Shown: positions 25,626 through 36,983 of the stretch, one piece after another
How positions within the stretch are numbered: the first letter of the stretch is position 1
Layout: each line of letters starts with the position of its first letter
DNA from: Luteimonas huabeiensis HB2
GTDB lineage: Bacteria; Pseudomonadota; Gammaproteobacteria; Xanthomonadales; Xanthomonadaceae
Assembly (NCBI RefSeq): GCF_000559025.1
Contig: NZ_JAAN01000026.1
Span: forward strand, 62,001 to 126,000
Direction of reading: 5' to 3'
Length of the DNA: 64,000 nt
The notes under the pieces: model-generated
What the model was told of the DNA's origin: nothing
Databases searched by the model: none
The model's input: only the letters and a program-made list of their open reading frames with translations
Position numbers and translations under genes: made by a program

Positions 25626-26872
25626 TCGCGCCGCCCTACAGCGGCCACCTGCACCCGATCCTGGCCATGGCGCTGGAGCTGGCGCCGACGCACCGGGTCC
25701 GCGTGCTCAGCACCCCCGCGGGCGCGGCGGAAGCCGCGGCCTGCGGCCTGCCGGCGCGGGCGCTGCTGGACGCCGACGCCGACCGCGAGCTGCGCCGGAT
25801 CTCCGATCCGCGGCACGCCGTCGGCAGCCATCCTGTGCACATGCTGAGGCAGCTGCGCGCCGCGCTGGCGGTGATGGCGCGCTTGCGCGACGCGCTGGAG
25901 GCGACCTATGCGCACGCGCGCCCCGGGCTGGTGATCGCCGATTTCACGGTGCCCGTCGCCGGCGCGGTCGCCTCCCGGCTGGGCGTGCCGTGGTGGACCA
26001 GCCTGCCTTCGCCCTGCGTGATCGAGACGCCCGACGGGCCGCCCGCCTACCTGGGCGGCCTGCGTCCCGCCGACGGCCCGCTGTCGCACGCGCGCGACGC
26101 CGCCGCCCGCGCGCTGGTGCGCGCGTTCAAGCGCACGCTGCACCGCAGCCATCGCGCGCGCATGCGCGCCCTGGGCTTCCCCGCCCTCTACCGCGCCGAC
26201 GGCAGCGAGGCGGCGTATTCGCCGCAACGCATCCTCGCGCTCGGCCTGCCGTCGCTGGAGTTTCCGCGGCGCTGGCCGGACGCGGTCCGCTTCGTCGGCC
26301 CGCGGCTGCCGCCCGCCGGGCGGCGCACCCCATGGCTGCCGGAACGCCCCGCGCCGCGCTTCCGCGCCGGCCGGCGACACGTGCTGGTGACGCTGGGCAC
26401 CCACCTGGGCTGGGCCAAGGACGCGCTCGACCGGCGGCTGCGCGACCTCGCGACGGCGATGCCGGACGTCGAGATCCATTTCAGCGACGGCGACGCGCAG
26501 GCGCAGCACCACGGGCAAGCCGGCAACTACCAGCGCCTGGCCTACGTGGACTACGCGCAGTGGCTCGGGCGCTACGACCTGGTCGTCCATCACGGCGGCG
26601 CGGGGATCATGTACCAGTGCATCGCCACCGCCCGGCCGGCGATCGTGATGCCGCAGGACTACGACCAGTTCGACCATGCCGCGCGGCTGGACGCCGCCGG
26701 CGCGGCGATCCGGCTGCGCCGCGCCGATGGACTCGGCGAGGCGATCCGCGACGCCCTCGACGCACCGGACCGGTTCCGGGCCCTGCCGGCGCTCCAGGCC
26801 GAACTGCAGCGGCTCCTCGCCGCGAATCCGCTGGCCGGCATGGTCGATGCCGCGTTCGCGCGCGGGGAGTGA
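25610..26872 (+). CDS. UDP-glycosyltransferase-like protein (GT1/MGT type)
   Basis: A 420-residue GT-B protein starting at GTG 25610, just after GGAGGCGAC. The N-terminal acceptor domain begins with DLIAPPYSGHLHPILAMALEL (the G-H-x-x-P pattern). The C-terminal donor-binding signature is VHHGGAGIMYQCIATARP, ending in MPQDYDQFDHAARL with the D-Q family motif. Such enzymes glycosylate lipids and polyketides using nucleotide sugars. It is the last gene of the operon. Two different glycosyltransferases imply at least a two-sugar or differently linked product. Confidence 0.9.
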   Translation: MRIDLIAPPYSGHLHPILAMALELAPTHRVRVLSTPAGAAEAAACGLPARALLDADADRELRRISDPRHAVGSHPVHMLRQLRAALAVMARLRDALEATYAHARPGLVIADFTVPVAGAVASRLGVPWWTSLPSPCVIETPDGPPAYLGGLRPADGPLSHARDAAARALVRAFKRTLHRSHRARMRALGFPALYRADGSEAAYSPQRILALGLPSLEFPRRWPDAVRFVGPRLPPAGRRTPWLPERPAPRFRAGRRHVLVTLGTHLGWAKDALDRRLRDLATAMPDVEIHFSDGDAQAQHHGQAGNYQRLAYVDYAQWLGRYDLVVHHGGAGIMYQCIATARPAIVMPQDYDQFDHAARLDAAGAAIRLRRADGLGEAIRDALDAPDRFRALPALQAELQRLLAANPLAGMVDAAFARGE

Positions 26873-27021
26873 TCTCGCCCGGTGCCGAGCCGTGGCATCG
26901 GCGCGCGGCTTTCGGGCACGACGCCGCCGGTGCCCGCTTCCAGGCGCGGGACGCCGGAACGAAAAACGGGCCGCGCAGGGCGGCCCGTTCCGGTCGTGGA
27001 GGCAGATACGCCGGACGGCGG

Positions 27022-29130
<2,109 letters not shown>

Positions 29131-29304
29131 GTTGGATGTCCTTGATGACTCTTGACTTCGATGAACCGGCCGGTGCCCTTGCCCCGGCCGGGCGACCGCC
29201 ACGCGGCGGCCCTGGAGGATGACGCCGGGGTGCGCCTCGTGCGCGCCACGGCGGTTACTGCTGGCTTCGGCCCGTCGCATCCTGCAGCCGGCGCTGGCCG
29301 GAAG

Positions 29305-29339
29305 GCAAAAACAAACCGCGGCGCATCGCTGCGCCGCGG
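29305..29339 (-). terminator. Rho-independent terminator after rpsO
   Basis: On the minus strand a 10-bp perfect stem (29316-29325 with 29330-29339, four-base loop) is followed by TTTGTTTTTG. It begins 12 bases after the rpsO stop. It separates rpsO from pnp, as in E. coli where processing and read-through link the two genes. Confidence 0.9.
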
Positions 29340-29350
29340 TGGGAGTCGGG

Positions 29351-29611
29351 TTACCGACGCAGACCGAGTTTCTCGATCAGGGCCTTGTAGCGTTCCGCAT
29401 CCTTGCGATGCAGGTAGTCCAGCAGGCTGCGGCGGCGGTTGACCATCTTCAGCAGGCCGCGCCGGCTGTGGTGGTCCTTCTTGTGGGTCTTGAAGTGCTC
29501 GGTCAGGTGCACGATGCGCGCGGTCAGCAGCGCGACCTGGACCTCGGGGGAGCCGGTGTCGCCCTCGCCCCGCTTGTGTTCGTTGATGATGGTGCCGGTA
29601 TCGATGGACAT
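29351..29611 (-). CDS. rpsO: 30S ribosomal protein S15
   Basis: An 86-residue protein matching S15 over its full length ([13 protein letters not shown]-type block [13 protein letters not shown], then [21 protein letters not shown]). It binds 16S rRNA at the central-domain three-way junction early in 30S assembly. GAGGCATCC precedes the ATG. The gap to truB (29612-29784, 173 bp) could contain an rpsO promoter and the mRNA structure by which S15 often represses itself; no clear structure was assigned. Confidence 0.99.
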   Translation of the reverse strand: MSIDTGTIINEHKRGEGDTGSPEVQVALLTARIVHLTEHFKTHKKDHHSRRGLLKMVNRRRSLLDYLHRKDAERYKALIEKLGLRR

Positions 29612-29784
29612 GGATGCCTCGTCAGTCGCGAAGCCCGCAGAAGACGCGCCGCCCTCCGGCCGGAAGGAACGGTCGACGCACCGCCAGGGCCCGCCATGGA
29701 TGGAACGATGGGAAGAAACGCGGATGCTTGAAAAAAGCGGGCGAAATTGTAACGCCGCAGCCATGTCACCACAAGCCGCACGGG

Positions 29785-30765
29785 TCAGCCCGGGCCGGCG
29801 GCGCCCGGCTGGCTGGCGGCCCAGCTGAACAGGCGCTGCGGGCGCAGCCGCCCCGCCGCGTCCACCGCGCCCAGGCCGAGCGCGCGGCCGCGGACGTCGA
29901 ACAGCCCGACCTCGCCCGGCGGATGGAAGGGCCCGGCCACGGTCTGCCCGAACGACAGCGCCCGCGCCTGCGCCGGATCCAGCCGGACCTCCGGCCAGGC
30001 GGTCATGCCGGCCTCGATCGGCAGCAGGCACGCGTCCAGCGCGTCGCGGCCGCGATCGGCCAGCGCCCGCAGCGCCTCCAGCGTCCACAGCCGGGGATCG
30101 CGGAACGGGTCCACCCACAACCGCCGCAGCTCCGCCACGTGGGCGCCGCAGCCCAGCGCCTCGCCGAGATCGCGGACCAGGCTGCGGACGTAGGTGCCCG
30201 AGCCGCATTCCACCCGCAGCCGCAGCAGCGGCGGCGCGCCGTTGTCGAGCGGCGCGTCGAGCAGGTCGCCGGCCGAGCGCAGCTCGAAGGCGTGCACGTC
30301 GACGCTGCGCGGCTCGACCTCGATGGCCTCGCCCCGGCGCGCCTTGGCGTACAGCGGCTCGCCGCCGCGCTTGAGCGCGGAATAGATCGGCGGGCGCTGC
30401 AGGATGCGCCCGGTCAGCGCGGCCAGCGCCGCATCGAGCGCGGGAATGTCCAGCGGCGGCACCGGCCGGGTGCGCAGGGGCTGGCCGTCGGCGTCGTCGG
30501 TATCGGTGACCACCCCCAGCCGGGCCACGGTGTCGTAGGCCTTGCGCGCGCCCAGCAGGCCGCCGGCGATCTTGGTCGCCTCGCCGAAGCACACCGGCAG
30601 CAGGCCGGTGGCGAGCGGATCGAGGCTGCCGGTGTGGCCGGCCTTCTCCGCCTCGAACAGGTGGCGCACGCGCTGCAGCGCCTGGTTGGAGCTGAGCCCG
30701 CGCGGCTTGTCCAGCAGCAGGATGCCGTCGAGTTTCCTGAAGCGCTTGCGCGGCCTGCCTTGCAT
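29785..30765 (-). CDS. truB: tRNA pseudouridine(55) synthase TruB
   Basis: A 326-residue protein. The catalytic Asp lies in [15 protein letters not shown]; other family blocks are [28 protein letters not shown] and [15 protein letters not shown]. TruB converts U55 in the T-loop of tRNAs to pseudouridine and also acts as a tRNA chaperone. The C-terminal PUA-like region (about 250-326) is present. It lies 56 bp downstream of rbfA in the standard operon. Confidence 0.98.
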   Translation of the reverse strand: MQGRPRKRFRKLDGILLLDKPRGLSSNQALQRVRHLFEAEKAGHTGSLDPLATGLLPVCFGEATKIAGGLLGARKAYDTVARLGVVTDTDDADGQPLRTRPVPPLDIPALDAALAALTGRILQRPPIYSALKRGGEPLYAKARRGEAIEVEPRSVDVHAFELRSAGDLLDAPLDNGAPPLLRLRVECGSGTYVRSLVRDLGEALGCGAHVAELRRLWVDPFRDPRLWTLEALRALADRGRDALDACLLPIEAGMTAWPEVRLDPAQARALSFGQTVAGPFHPPGEVGLFDVRGRALGLGAVDAAGRLRPQRLFSWAASQPGAAGPG

Positions 30766-30821
30766 GGGAAGCCCTCCGTCGGCGCGCCCGCGTCTGCGGG
30801 CGGCGCCGGGCCTGCGGCCGC

Positions 30822-31211
30822 TCAGTCGCGCGCCGGCTCGTCCGCCGCCTCGTCGGCGGCGTCGGCGGCCGGCAGCTCGCGCAGCAGCGTATCGATGCGC
30901 TCGCCGCGATCGACCGAATCGTCGTAGTGGAAATGCAGTTCCGGCACGTGGCGCAGCTTCACCGCGCGGGCCAGCCGGAAACGGATCTCCCCGGCGACCG
31001 CGCGCAGCCCCTTCAGGGCCTCCTGCGAGCGCTCGGCCTGCAGCGCGGTCACGAACACCTTGGCGTGCGCCAGATCGCGGGTGACCTCGACATCGGACAC
31101 GCTGACCGAAGGCAACCCGTGCTCGGCCACTGCCTCGCGCACCAGCGCGCCCAGCTCGCGGCGCAGCTGTGCGGAAACCCGGTCGGTGCGGTGGAAGGAC
31201 TTGGTGGGCAT
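30822..31211 (-). CDS. rbfA: ribosome-binding factor A
   Basis: A 129-residue KH-like protein ([20 protein letters not shown], then [12 protein letters not shown] and [16 protein letters not shown]). It is needed for maturation of the 5' end of 16S rRNA and for cold adaptation. The C-terminal 20 residues are an Asp/Glu/Ala tail. The oddity is upstream: the ATG follows directly on a heptamer array (minus strand CCCCTGACCCCTGAC), so there is no Shine-Dalgarno sequence at all. Initiation must rely on other features. Confidence 0.97.
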   Translation of the reverse strand: MPTKSFHRTDRVSAQLRRELGALVREAVAEHGLPSVSVSDVEVTRDLAHAKVFVTALQAERSQEALKGLRAVAGEIRFRLARAVKLRHVPELHFHYDDSVDRGERIDTLLRELPAADAADEAADEPARD

Positions 31212-31212
31212 G

Positions 31213-31379
<167 letters not shown>

Positions 31380-33986
31380 TCAAAGCGTCCGCTGCACCTC
31401 GATCCGCTCGAAGCACTCGATCTGGTCGCCGACCTTGACGTCGTTGTAGGCCTTCACGCCGATGCCGCACTCGGTGTTGACGCGGACCTCGTCGACGTTC
31501 TCCTTGAAGCGGCGCAGCGATTCCAGCTCGCCCTCGAACACCACGGTGTTGTCGCGCAGCACGCGGATCGGCTTGTTCCGCTTGACCACGCCCTCGACCA
31601 CCATGCAGCCCGCCACGGCGCCGAACTTGGAGCTGCGGAACACGTCGCGCACCTCGGCGGTGCCGATGATCTCCTCGCGGATCTCGGTGCCCAGGATGCC
31701 CGAGGCCACCTGCTTCACCTGGTCGATCACGTCGTAGATGATCGAGAAGTAGCGCAGATCCAGGCCGTTGGCCTCGATCACCTTGCGCGCGGAAGCGTCG
31801 GCGCGGACGTTGAAGCCGATGATCGTCGCCTTCGCCGCGGCGGCGGAGTTGGCGTCGGACTCGGTGATGCCGCCGACGCCGGAGACGATGATGTTGATGC
31901 GGATCTGGTCGTTGGACAGCGCGGTCAGCGCCTGGCGCAGCGCCTCCACCGAGCCCTGCACGTCGGCCTTGACCACCAGGTTGAGCGAGAGCTGCTGCTC
32001 GGCCTGGCCCATCTGCGCCATGATGTCTTCCATGCGGTTGCCCGCGGCCTGCACCAGGCGCGTCTCGCGGCGCTTGGTCTCGCGCTGCTGGGCCACCTCC
32101 TTGGCCAGGCGCTCGTCGTCGACGACCACGAAGTCGTCGCCGGCGTCGGGCACGCCGGACAGGCCGAGCACCTGCACCGGAATCGACGGGCCGGCCTTGT
32201 CCACCGGCTTGCCGTTCTCGTCGAACAGCGCGCGCACGCGGCCGTACTGCACGCCGCAGACCAGGTAGTCGCCGCGGTTGAGCGCGCCCTGCTGGACCAG
32301 CACGGTCGCGACCGGGCCGCGGCCCTTGTCGAGCGAGGATTCGATGACGGTGCCGGTGGCGCGGCCGTCGGCGACCGCGCGCAGCTCCAGCACCTCGGCC
32401 TGCAGCGAGATCGCGTCGAGCAGGTCGTCCACGCCGTCGCCGGTCTTGGCCGACAGCTCGACCATCTGGGTGTCGCCGCCGAAGTCCTCGGCGACCACTT
32501 CGTGCTCGAGCAGCTCGTTCTTGATCCGGTTCGGGTCGGCGTCGGACTTGTCGATCTTGTTGATCGCCACGATCAGCGGCACCTTGGCGGCGCGCGCGTG
32601 CTGGATCGCCTCGACCGTCTGCGGCATGACGCCGTCGTCGGCCGCGACCACCAGGACCACGATGTCGGTCAGCTTGGCGCCGCGCGCGCGCATCGAGGTG
32701 AACGCGGCGTGGCCCGGAGTGTCGAGGAAGCTGATCACGCCCTTCGGCGTCTCGACGTGGTAGGCGCCGATGTGCTGGGTGATGCCGCCGGCCTCGCCGC
32801 CGGCCACCTTGGTGCGGCGGATGTAGTCCAGCAGCGAGGTCTTGCCGTGATCGACGTGGCCCATGATGGTCACCACCGGCGGCCGCGCGACCTGCTCGCC
32901 CTGCACGTCGGCGACGTGGGCGATCAGCTCGCTCTCGGCGTCGTCGGCATCGGCGCGCACGGCCTTGTGGCCCAGTTCCTCGACCACCAGCACCGCGGTG
33001 TCGTGGTCGATGGTCTGGGTGATCGTGGCCATGACGCCCATCTTGAACAGCGCCTTCACCACGTCGCCGCCCTTCATCGCCAGCTTCTGGGCGAGGTCGG
33101 CCACGGTGATCGCCTCGCCGATCGCCACTTCGCGCACCACCGGCGCGGTCGGGCGCTCGAAACCGTGCGGGCCGCCGGAACCGCCGCGCGACTGTTCGAG
33201 GTTGCGGCGCGGCTTCGGCCTGCCGCGCGCGGTGCTGCGCCGCGCGCGGTCGGCCGCCGACAGGTGCAGCTGGCCGGCGAAGCGCGCGGTGCTGTCGTCG
33301 TCCTCGACGCCGGAGACCATCGCGTGCGAACCGCGATGCGGCTTGCCCTTCTGGCGGTCGTCGCGCGCCGGCGCGGCTGGCTTCGGATGGGCGTGCGCAT
33401 GCGCGGGGCGGCGCGCGGCCGCGTCCTCGCCACTGGCGGCCGTGGCGGCGGCGGCCGCCGCCTCCCGGCGCAGCCGCTCGGCCTCTTCCTCTTCCTTGCG
33501 CTTGCGCTCGGCGGCCTCCTCGGCGCGCTTGCGGTCCTCCTCCGCCAGACGCTGCTGCTCGGAGAGGTTGCGCTGCCGGGATTCCTCCAGCTTGCGCAGG
33601 ATCTCGGCGCGCTCGGCATCCTCGTCGCCGGCCTGCACGGCCGCCGCGGGCACCGGATCGGCCTTGTCGGACGGCTTCACCAGGGTGACCTTCTTGCGCA
33701 CGACCACGTCCACCGTCTGGCGGTTCTTGCCGCCTCCGACGGTGATCTCCTGCTTGCGGCTGCGGTTGAGGGTGATCTTCTTCGGGCTGGCCGCGTCCTC
33801 GACCGGCTTGTCGGCCTTGCCGTGGGTGCGGCGCAGGAAGCCGAGAAGCTTCACTTTCTCAGTGCTGGTGACGACCTGGTCGGGATTGCTGAAGGGCATG
33901 CCGGCCTCGGCCAGCTGTTCCAGCAGTTTCTCGACCGGCGTGTTCACCAGTGCGGCCAGCTTGCGGATGGTGGTTTGCTGCGACAT
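31380..33986 (-). CDS. infB: translation initiation factor IF-2
   Basis: An 868-residue protein, full bacterial length. The N-terminal IF2_N domain is [21 protein letters not shown] long charged coiled coil follows (about 115-200, Glu/Arg/Lys/Ala-rich), then a basic linker and a second IF2_N-like domain near 280-350. The GTPase domain has G1 [10 protein letters not shown]3 DTPGHAAF and G4 NKID. C-terminal domains recognise fMet-tRNA. It places initiator tRNA on the 30S subunit, fitting the fMet tRNA gene that precedes this operon. It lies downstream of nusA by 122 bp. Confidence 0.98.
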   Translation of the reverse strand: MSQQTTIRKLAALVNTPVEKLLEQLAEAGMPFSNPDQVVTSTEKVKLLGFLRRTHGKADKPVEDAASPKKITLNRSRKQEITVGGGKNRQTVDVVVRKKVTLVKPSDKADPVPAAAVQAGDEDAERAEILRKLEESRQRNLSEQQRLAEEDRKRAEEAAERKRKEEEEAERLRREAAAAAATAASGEDAAARRPAHAHAHPKPAAPARDDRQKGKPHRGSHAMVSGVEDDDSTARFAGQLHLSAADRARRSTARGRPKPRRNLEQSRGGSGGPHGFERPTAPVVREVAIGEAITVADLAQKLAMKGGDVVKALFKMGVMATITQTIDHDTAVLVVEELGHKAVRADADDAESELIAHVADVQGEQVARPPVVTIMGHVDHGKTSLLDYIRRTKVAGGEAGGITQHIGAYHVETPKGVISFLDTPGHAAFTSMRARGAKLTDIVVLVVAADDGVMPQTVEAIQHARAAKVPLIVAINKIDKSDADPNRIKNELLEHEVVAEDFGGDTQMVELSAKTGDGVDDLLDAISLQAEVLELRAVADGRATGTVIESSLDKGRGPVATVLVQQGALNRGDYLVCGVQYGRVRALFDENGKPVDKAGPSIPVQVLGLSGVPDAGDDFVVVDDERLAKEVAQQRETKRRETRLVQAAGNRMEDIMAQMGQAEQQLSLNLVVKADVQGSVEALRQALTALSNDQIRINIIVSGVGGITESDANSAAAAKATIIGFNVRADASARKVIEANGLDLRYFSIIYDVIDQVKQVASGILGTEIREEIIGTAEVRDVFRSSKFGAVAGCMVVEGVVKRNKPIRVLRDNTVVFEGELESLRRFKENVDEVRVNTECGIGVKAYNDVKVGDQIECFERIEVQRTL

Positions 33987-34108
33987 TCGGTTTCCGGTTC
34001 CTTGGGCGCGCCCGCAGGCTGCGCCATCGATGAAGCCATTCTACTGCGATGCGGCTCGCCCCCGCCTTGCGGCGGCCGGCGACGCCGGGCCGTGCCCCGT
34101 GCGGACGC

Positions 34109-35620
34109 TCAGCCTTCGCGCTCCAGGCGCGCGATCTCCTCGGCGCGGGCGGCCAGGATCAGCTCGGCCGCGCGCGCGTCGTCCACGCCCTCGATGCCGA
34201 ACTCGACCACTTCGTCGGCGGCCAGGTCGGACAGATCCTCGGCGGTGCGCACGCCATGGGCGGCCAGCGCGTAGGCGGTCGCCTCGTCCATGCCCGGCAG
34301 CTGCAGCAGATCCTCCGCCGGCGCGTTCTCGTCGAGTTCCTCCTCGACCGCGAGCGCGTCGTTGAGCAGGGCGTCGCGGGCGCGGGCGCGCAGTTCCTCG
34401 ACGATGTCCTCGTCGAAGCCCTCCACCGCCAGCAGCTCGCCGACCGGCACGTAGGCGATCTCCTCGACCGTGCTGAAGCCCTCGGCCACCAGGATGCCGG
34501 CGATCTCCTCGTCCACCTCCAGCTTGTCCATGAACAGCTGGCGCGCGGCGGCCTGCTCGGCCTCGCTCTTGGCCTGCACCTGGTCGGCGGTCATCACGTT
34601 GAGCTGCCAGCCGGTCAGGCGGCTGGCCAGGCGCACGTTCTGCCCGCCCTTGCCGATCGCCTTGGCCAGCAGCTCCTCGGCCACCGCCAGGTCCATCGAG
34701 TGCTTGTCCTCGTCGACCACGATCGACTGCACCTCGGCCGGCGCCATCGCGTTGATGACGAACTGCGCCGGGTTGTCGCTCCACAGCACGATGTCCACGC
34801 GCTCGCCGTTGAGCTCGTTGGACACCGCCTGCACGCGCGAGCCGCGCATGCCGATGCAGGCGCCGATCGGATCGGTGCGGTTGTCGTAGGCGACCACGGC
34901 GATCTTGGCGCGGTCGCCCGGGTCGCGGGCGCAGGCCTTGATCTCGACCAGGCCCTGGCCGACCTCCGGCACCTCGAGCTTGAACAGCTCCATCATGAAT
35001 TCCGGCGCGGCGCGGCTGATGAACAGCTGCGGGCCGCGCGGCTCGTTGCGCACGTCGTACAGGTAGCCGCGGATGCGGTCGCCGGCGCGCACCACGTCGC
35101 GCGGGATCGCCTTGTCCTTGGGGATGAAGGCTTCGGCGTTGCCGCCCAGGTCCACGTACACGTTGCCGCGCTCCACGCGCTTGACCACGCCGGTGACCAG
35201 CTCGCCGACGCGGTCCTTCCAGGCGTCGACCACCTGCTGGCGCTCGGCCTCGCGCACGCGCTGCACGATCACCTGCTTGGCGGCCTGCGCGGCGATGCGC
35301 CCGAACTCGGCGTTCTCGATCTGTTCCTCGATGTAGTCGCCGACCTCCACGCCCTCGGCCTCCTCGATCGCGTCCATCAGGCGGATCTGCCGGTCCGGCG
35401 ACTCCATCACCACGTCGTCGGCGACCACCTCCCAGCGGCGGAAGGTCTCGTAGGTGCCGTCCTTCGGATCGATCTGCACGCGCGTCAGCACGTCCTGGTC
35501 TTGGTAGCGCTTCTTGGCCGCGGTGGCCAGCGCGGCCTCGATCGCCTCGAGGATCACCGATTCCGGCACGCCCTTCTCGTTGGCGACCGCATCGACGACC
35601 ATCAACAGTTCCTTGCTCAT
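34109..35620 (-). CDS. nusA: transcription termination/antitermination factor NusA
   Basis: A 503-residue protein. N-terminal RNA polymerase-binding domain (MSKELLMVVDAVANEKGVPE, start placed here; GAGG about 9 bp upstream). S1 domain (GELVTGVVKRVERGNVYVDL), two KH domains (VYDNRTDPIGACIGMRGSRV; LLAKAIGKGGQNVRLAS), and C-terminal acidic repeats (LPGMDEATAYALAAHGVRTA, about 350-490). NusA binds the elongation complex and controls pausing and termination. It commonly regulates its own operon, relevant to the terminator-like hairpin in the leader. Confidence 0.98.
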   Translation of the reverse strand: MSKELLMVVDAVANEKGVPESVILEAIEAALATAAKKRYQDQDVLTRVQIDPKDGTYETFRRWEVVADDVVMESPDRQIRLMDAIEEAEGVEVGDYIEEQIENAEFGRIAAQAAKQVIVQRVREAERQQVVDAWKDRVGELVTGVVKRVERGNVYVDLGGNAEAFIPKDKAIPRDVVRAGDRIRGYLYDVRNEPRGPQLFISRAAPEFMMELFKLEVPEVGQGLVEIKACARDPGDRAKIAVVAYDNRTDPIGACIGMRGSRVQAVSNELNGERVDIVLWSDNPAQFVINAMAPAEVQSIVVDEDKHSMDLAVAEELLAKAIGKGGQNVRLASRLTGWQLNVMTADQVQAKSEAEQAAARQLFMDKLEVDEEIAGILVAEGFSTVEEIAYVPVGELLAVEGFDEDIVEELRARARDALLNDALAVEEELDENAPAEDLLQLPGMDEATAYALAAHGVRTAEDLSDLAADEVVEFGIEGVDDARAAELILAARAEEIARLEREG

Positions 35621-35701
35621 TCTGTTACGCCTCTGAAGATCTGAATTCAGCACTTACAAAGCGGCCGGCGATGCGCGCCGCCGCCACCGTCCTCGACGGA
35701 C

Positions 35702-36295
35702 CTAATCCTGCGCGCCCTGCGGCGCCTTGGGGCCGCCCGCCTCGCGGCCGCGCTTGCCCGGGCGCGCGTCGCGCCCGCCGCGGTCGCGCGCCGGGGCCAG
35801 CCCCAGCGCGGCCCAGTCGGGGACCAGGCGCGCCTTGTCGATGTTGTCGAACGCCACCTGCAGCGGCTGGCCGTCGACCTCGAAGGCGATCGTCGTCTCC
35901 TCGACGCCGACGATCCGCCCGGTCAGCCGCCGGCGCCCGTCCTGCGGCAGCTTCAGCCCGACCTTGGCGGTCTCGCCGACGAAGCGCGCGAACTGGGCCG
36001 GCGCGAACAACGGCCGGTCGATGCCCGGCGAGGACACTTCCAGCGTGTAGTGCCCGCTGATCGGATCCTCCACGTCGAGCAGCGCCGAGACCTCGCGGCT
36101 GACCGCCTCGCAATCCTCGATGGTCACGCCCTGTCCCTCGGCCTCGGCCGAGGCCGCGGCGCCGGGCCGGTCGATGTACAGGCGCAGCACCGCGCTGCCC
36201 GGGGTGGGCAGGTATTCCGCGCCGAGCAGTTCGAGCCCCAGCGCGTCCACGGTGGGCGTCAACAGTTCGGTGATTCGGGTCGCCTTGTCGGCCAC
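35702..36295 (-). CDS. rimP: ribosome maturation factor RimP
   Basis: A 197-residue protein starting at GTG 36295 ([20 protein letters not shown]) with GGAG about 7 bp before. RimP blocks visible: [35 protein letters not shown] and [14 protein letters not shown]. It assists 30S subunit maturation. The C-terminal 30 residues are a basic Arg/Gly tail ([15 protein letters not shown]) beyond the usual length. It is the first gene of the rimP-nusA-infB operon, preceded by a 254-base leader with an intrinsic-terminator-like hairpin. Confidence 0.97.
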   Translation of the reverse strand: MADKATRITELLTPTVDALGLELLGAEYLPTPGSAVLRLYIDRPGAAASAEAEGQGVTIEDCEAVSREVSALLDVEDPISGHYTLEVSSPGIDRPLFAPAQFARFVGETAKVGLKLPQDGRRRLTGRIVGVEETTIAFEVDGQPLQVAFDNIDKARLVPDWAALGLAPARDRGGRDARPGKRGREAGGPKAPQGAQD

Positions 36296-36340
36296 GTCGT
36301 ACTCCGGGCTCTGATGCTGATCTCGAAAAACGGGCCATCC

Positions 36341-36369
36341 AAAAAGCCAAGGGGCCCGGCGGGCCCCTT
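36341..36369 (-). terminator. terminator-like hairpin in the rimP leader (possible attenuator)
   Basis: On the minus strand a perfect 9-bp stem AAGGGGCCC/GGGCCCCTT with a three-base loop (36349-36369) is followed by GGCTTTTTGG. It lies 46 bp before the rimP GTG and about 180 bases after a strong predicted promoter, with no gene between. Either it is an attenuator of the rimP-nusA-infB operon, or an undetected short RNA ends here. Confidence 0.7.
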
Positions 36370-36555
36370 GTCCGATGACGCTGGATGTCGGCGTCGGGAC
36401 ACGAACGGCGTGCCTCGACTCAGCCCGATCGCGACCTGTACCGCCGCGAGGCGCCTTCTGGAAGGCGCTCGCTGGTCGCGAAAAGCTTGTAGCGGGGCTG
36501 GCTCCGGCGCTTGTCCGAAGACACGGGCCAGGATCGTCCCCGCAGCAGGACGCGC

Positions 36556-36584
36556 ATGATACCGGCAAAGCCCGCATCGTCCAA
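36556..36584 (-). promoter_or_regulatory. sigma-70 type promoter for rimP-nusA-infB operon
   Basis: On the minus strand TTGGAC (36584-36579) and TATCAT (36561-36556) are separated by exactly 17 bp. This predicts a start near 36549 and a 254-base 5' leader before rimP. The rest of the 36,296-36,812 interval holds the leader hairpin, this promoter, the tRNA terminator and a GC-rich stretch with no further signal. Confidence 0.7.
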
Positions 36585-36746
36585 CCCCCTCCCCGCCCGC
36601 CTGACGGCGGGCGGCGGCCGGCGCCGGGCGGGCGCCTCGAACCCGCAGGCGGGCGCCTCCGGCAGCCCGGCGCCCAGGGGCGAAGACCGCGCGCAAGACC
36701 CCGAGCGCCCCCCGTGCGCAAGCGACGCGAGCGCACGGGCGCGGAT

Positions 36747-36785
36747 ACGAAAACGGCGACCTCGTCGCCGAGATCGCCGTTTCGT
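36747..36785 (-). terminator. terminator of the fMet tRNA gene
   Basis: A 12-bp stem with one bulged A (ACGAAACGGCGA paired with TCGCCGTTTTCGT on the minus strand), loop of about 14 bases, with a TTTT run in its descending arm. It begins 28 bp after the tRNA 3' end. It separates the tRNA from the rimP promoter. Confidence 0.7.
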
Positions 36786-36812
36786 CTACTGCATCTGCAT
36801 CGCAGATATATG

Positions 36813-36889
36813 TGGTAGCGGGGGCAGGATTTGAACCTGCGACCTTCGGGTTATGAGCCCGACGAGCTGCCAGACTGCTCCACCCCGCA
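36813..36889 (-). tRNA. initiator tRNA-fMet (CAT)
   Basis: A 77-nt cloverleaf with encoded CCA. Anticodon CAT (plus-strand ATG at 36853-36855) sits on a stem with three G-C pairs (GGG/CCC), the initiator hallmark. The first acceptor pair is mismatched (T1 against T72), again an initiator feature. The T-loop is TTCAAAT. It lies upstream of rimP-nusA-infB, as metY does in E. coli. Confidence 0.97.
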
Positions 36890-36983
36890 GCAGGTGCGCA
36901 ATTATGACGAAGCCGGTGTTCGATTGCAAGCAAGCGGTCATGCGCGCGCACGAGGCCGGCGCCTCGATACCGCGCGCGGCCGC

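Noticed and set aside
36813-36889. fMet tRNA as attachment site of the RiPP-like operon
   Set aside because: I see no copy of the tRNA 3' end on the far side of the operon, the operon lies on the 5' side of the tRNA, and no integrase is present.
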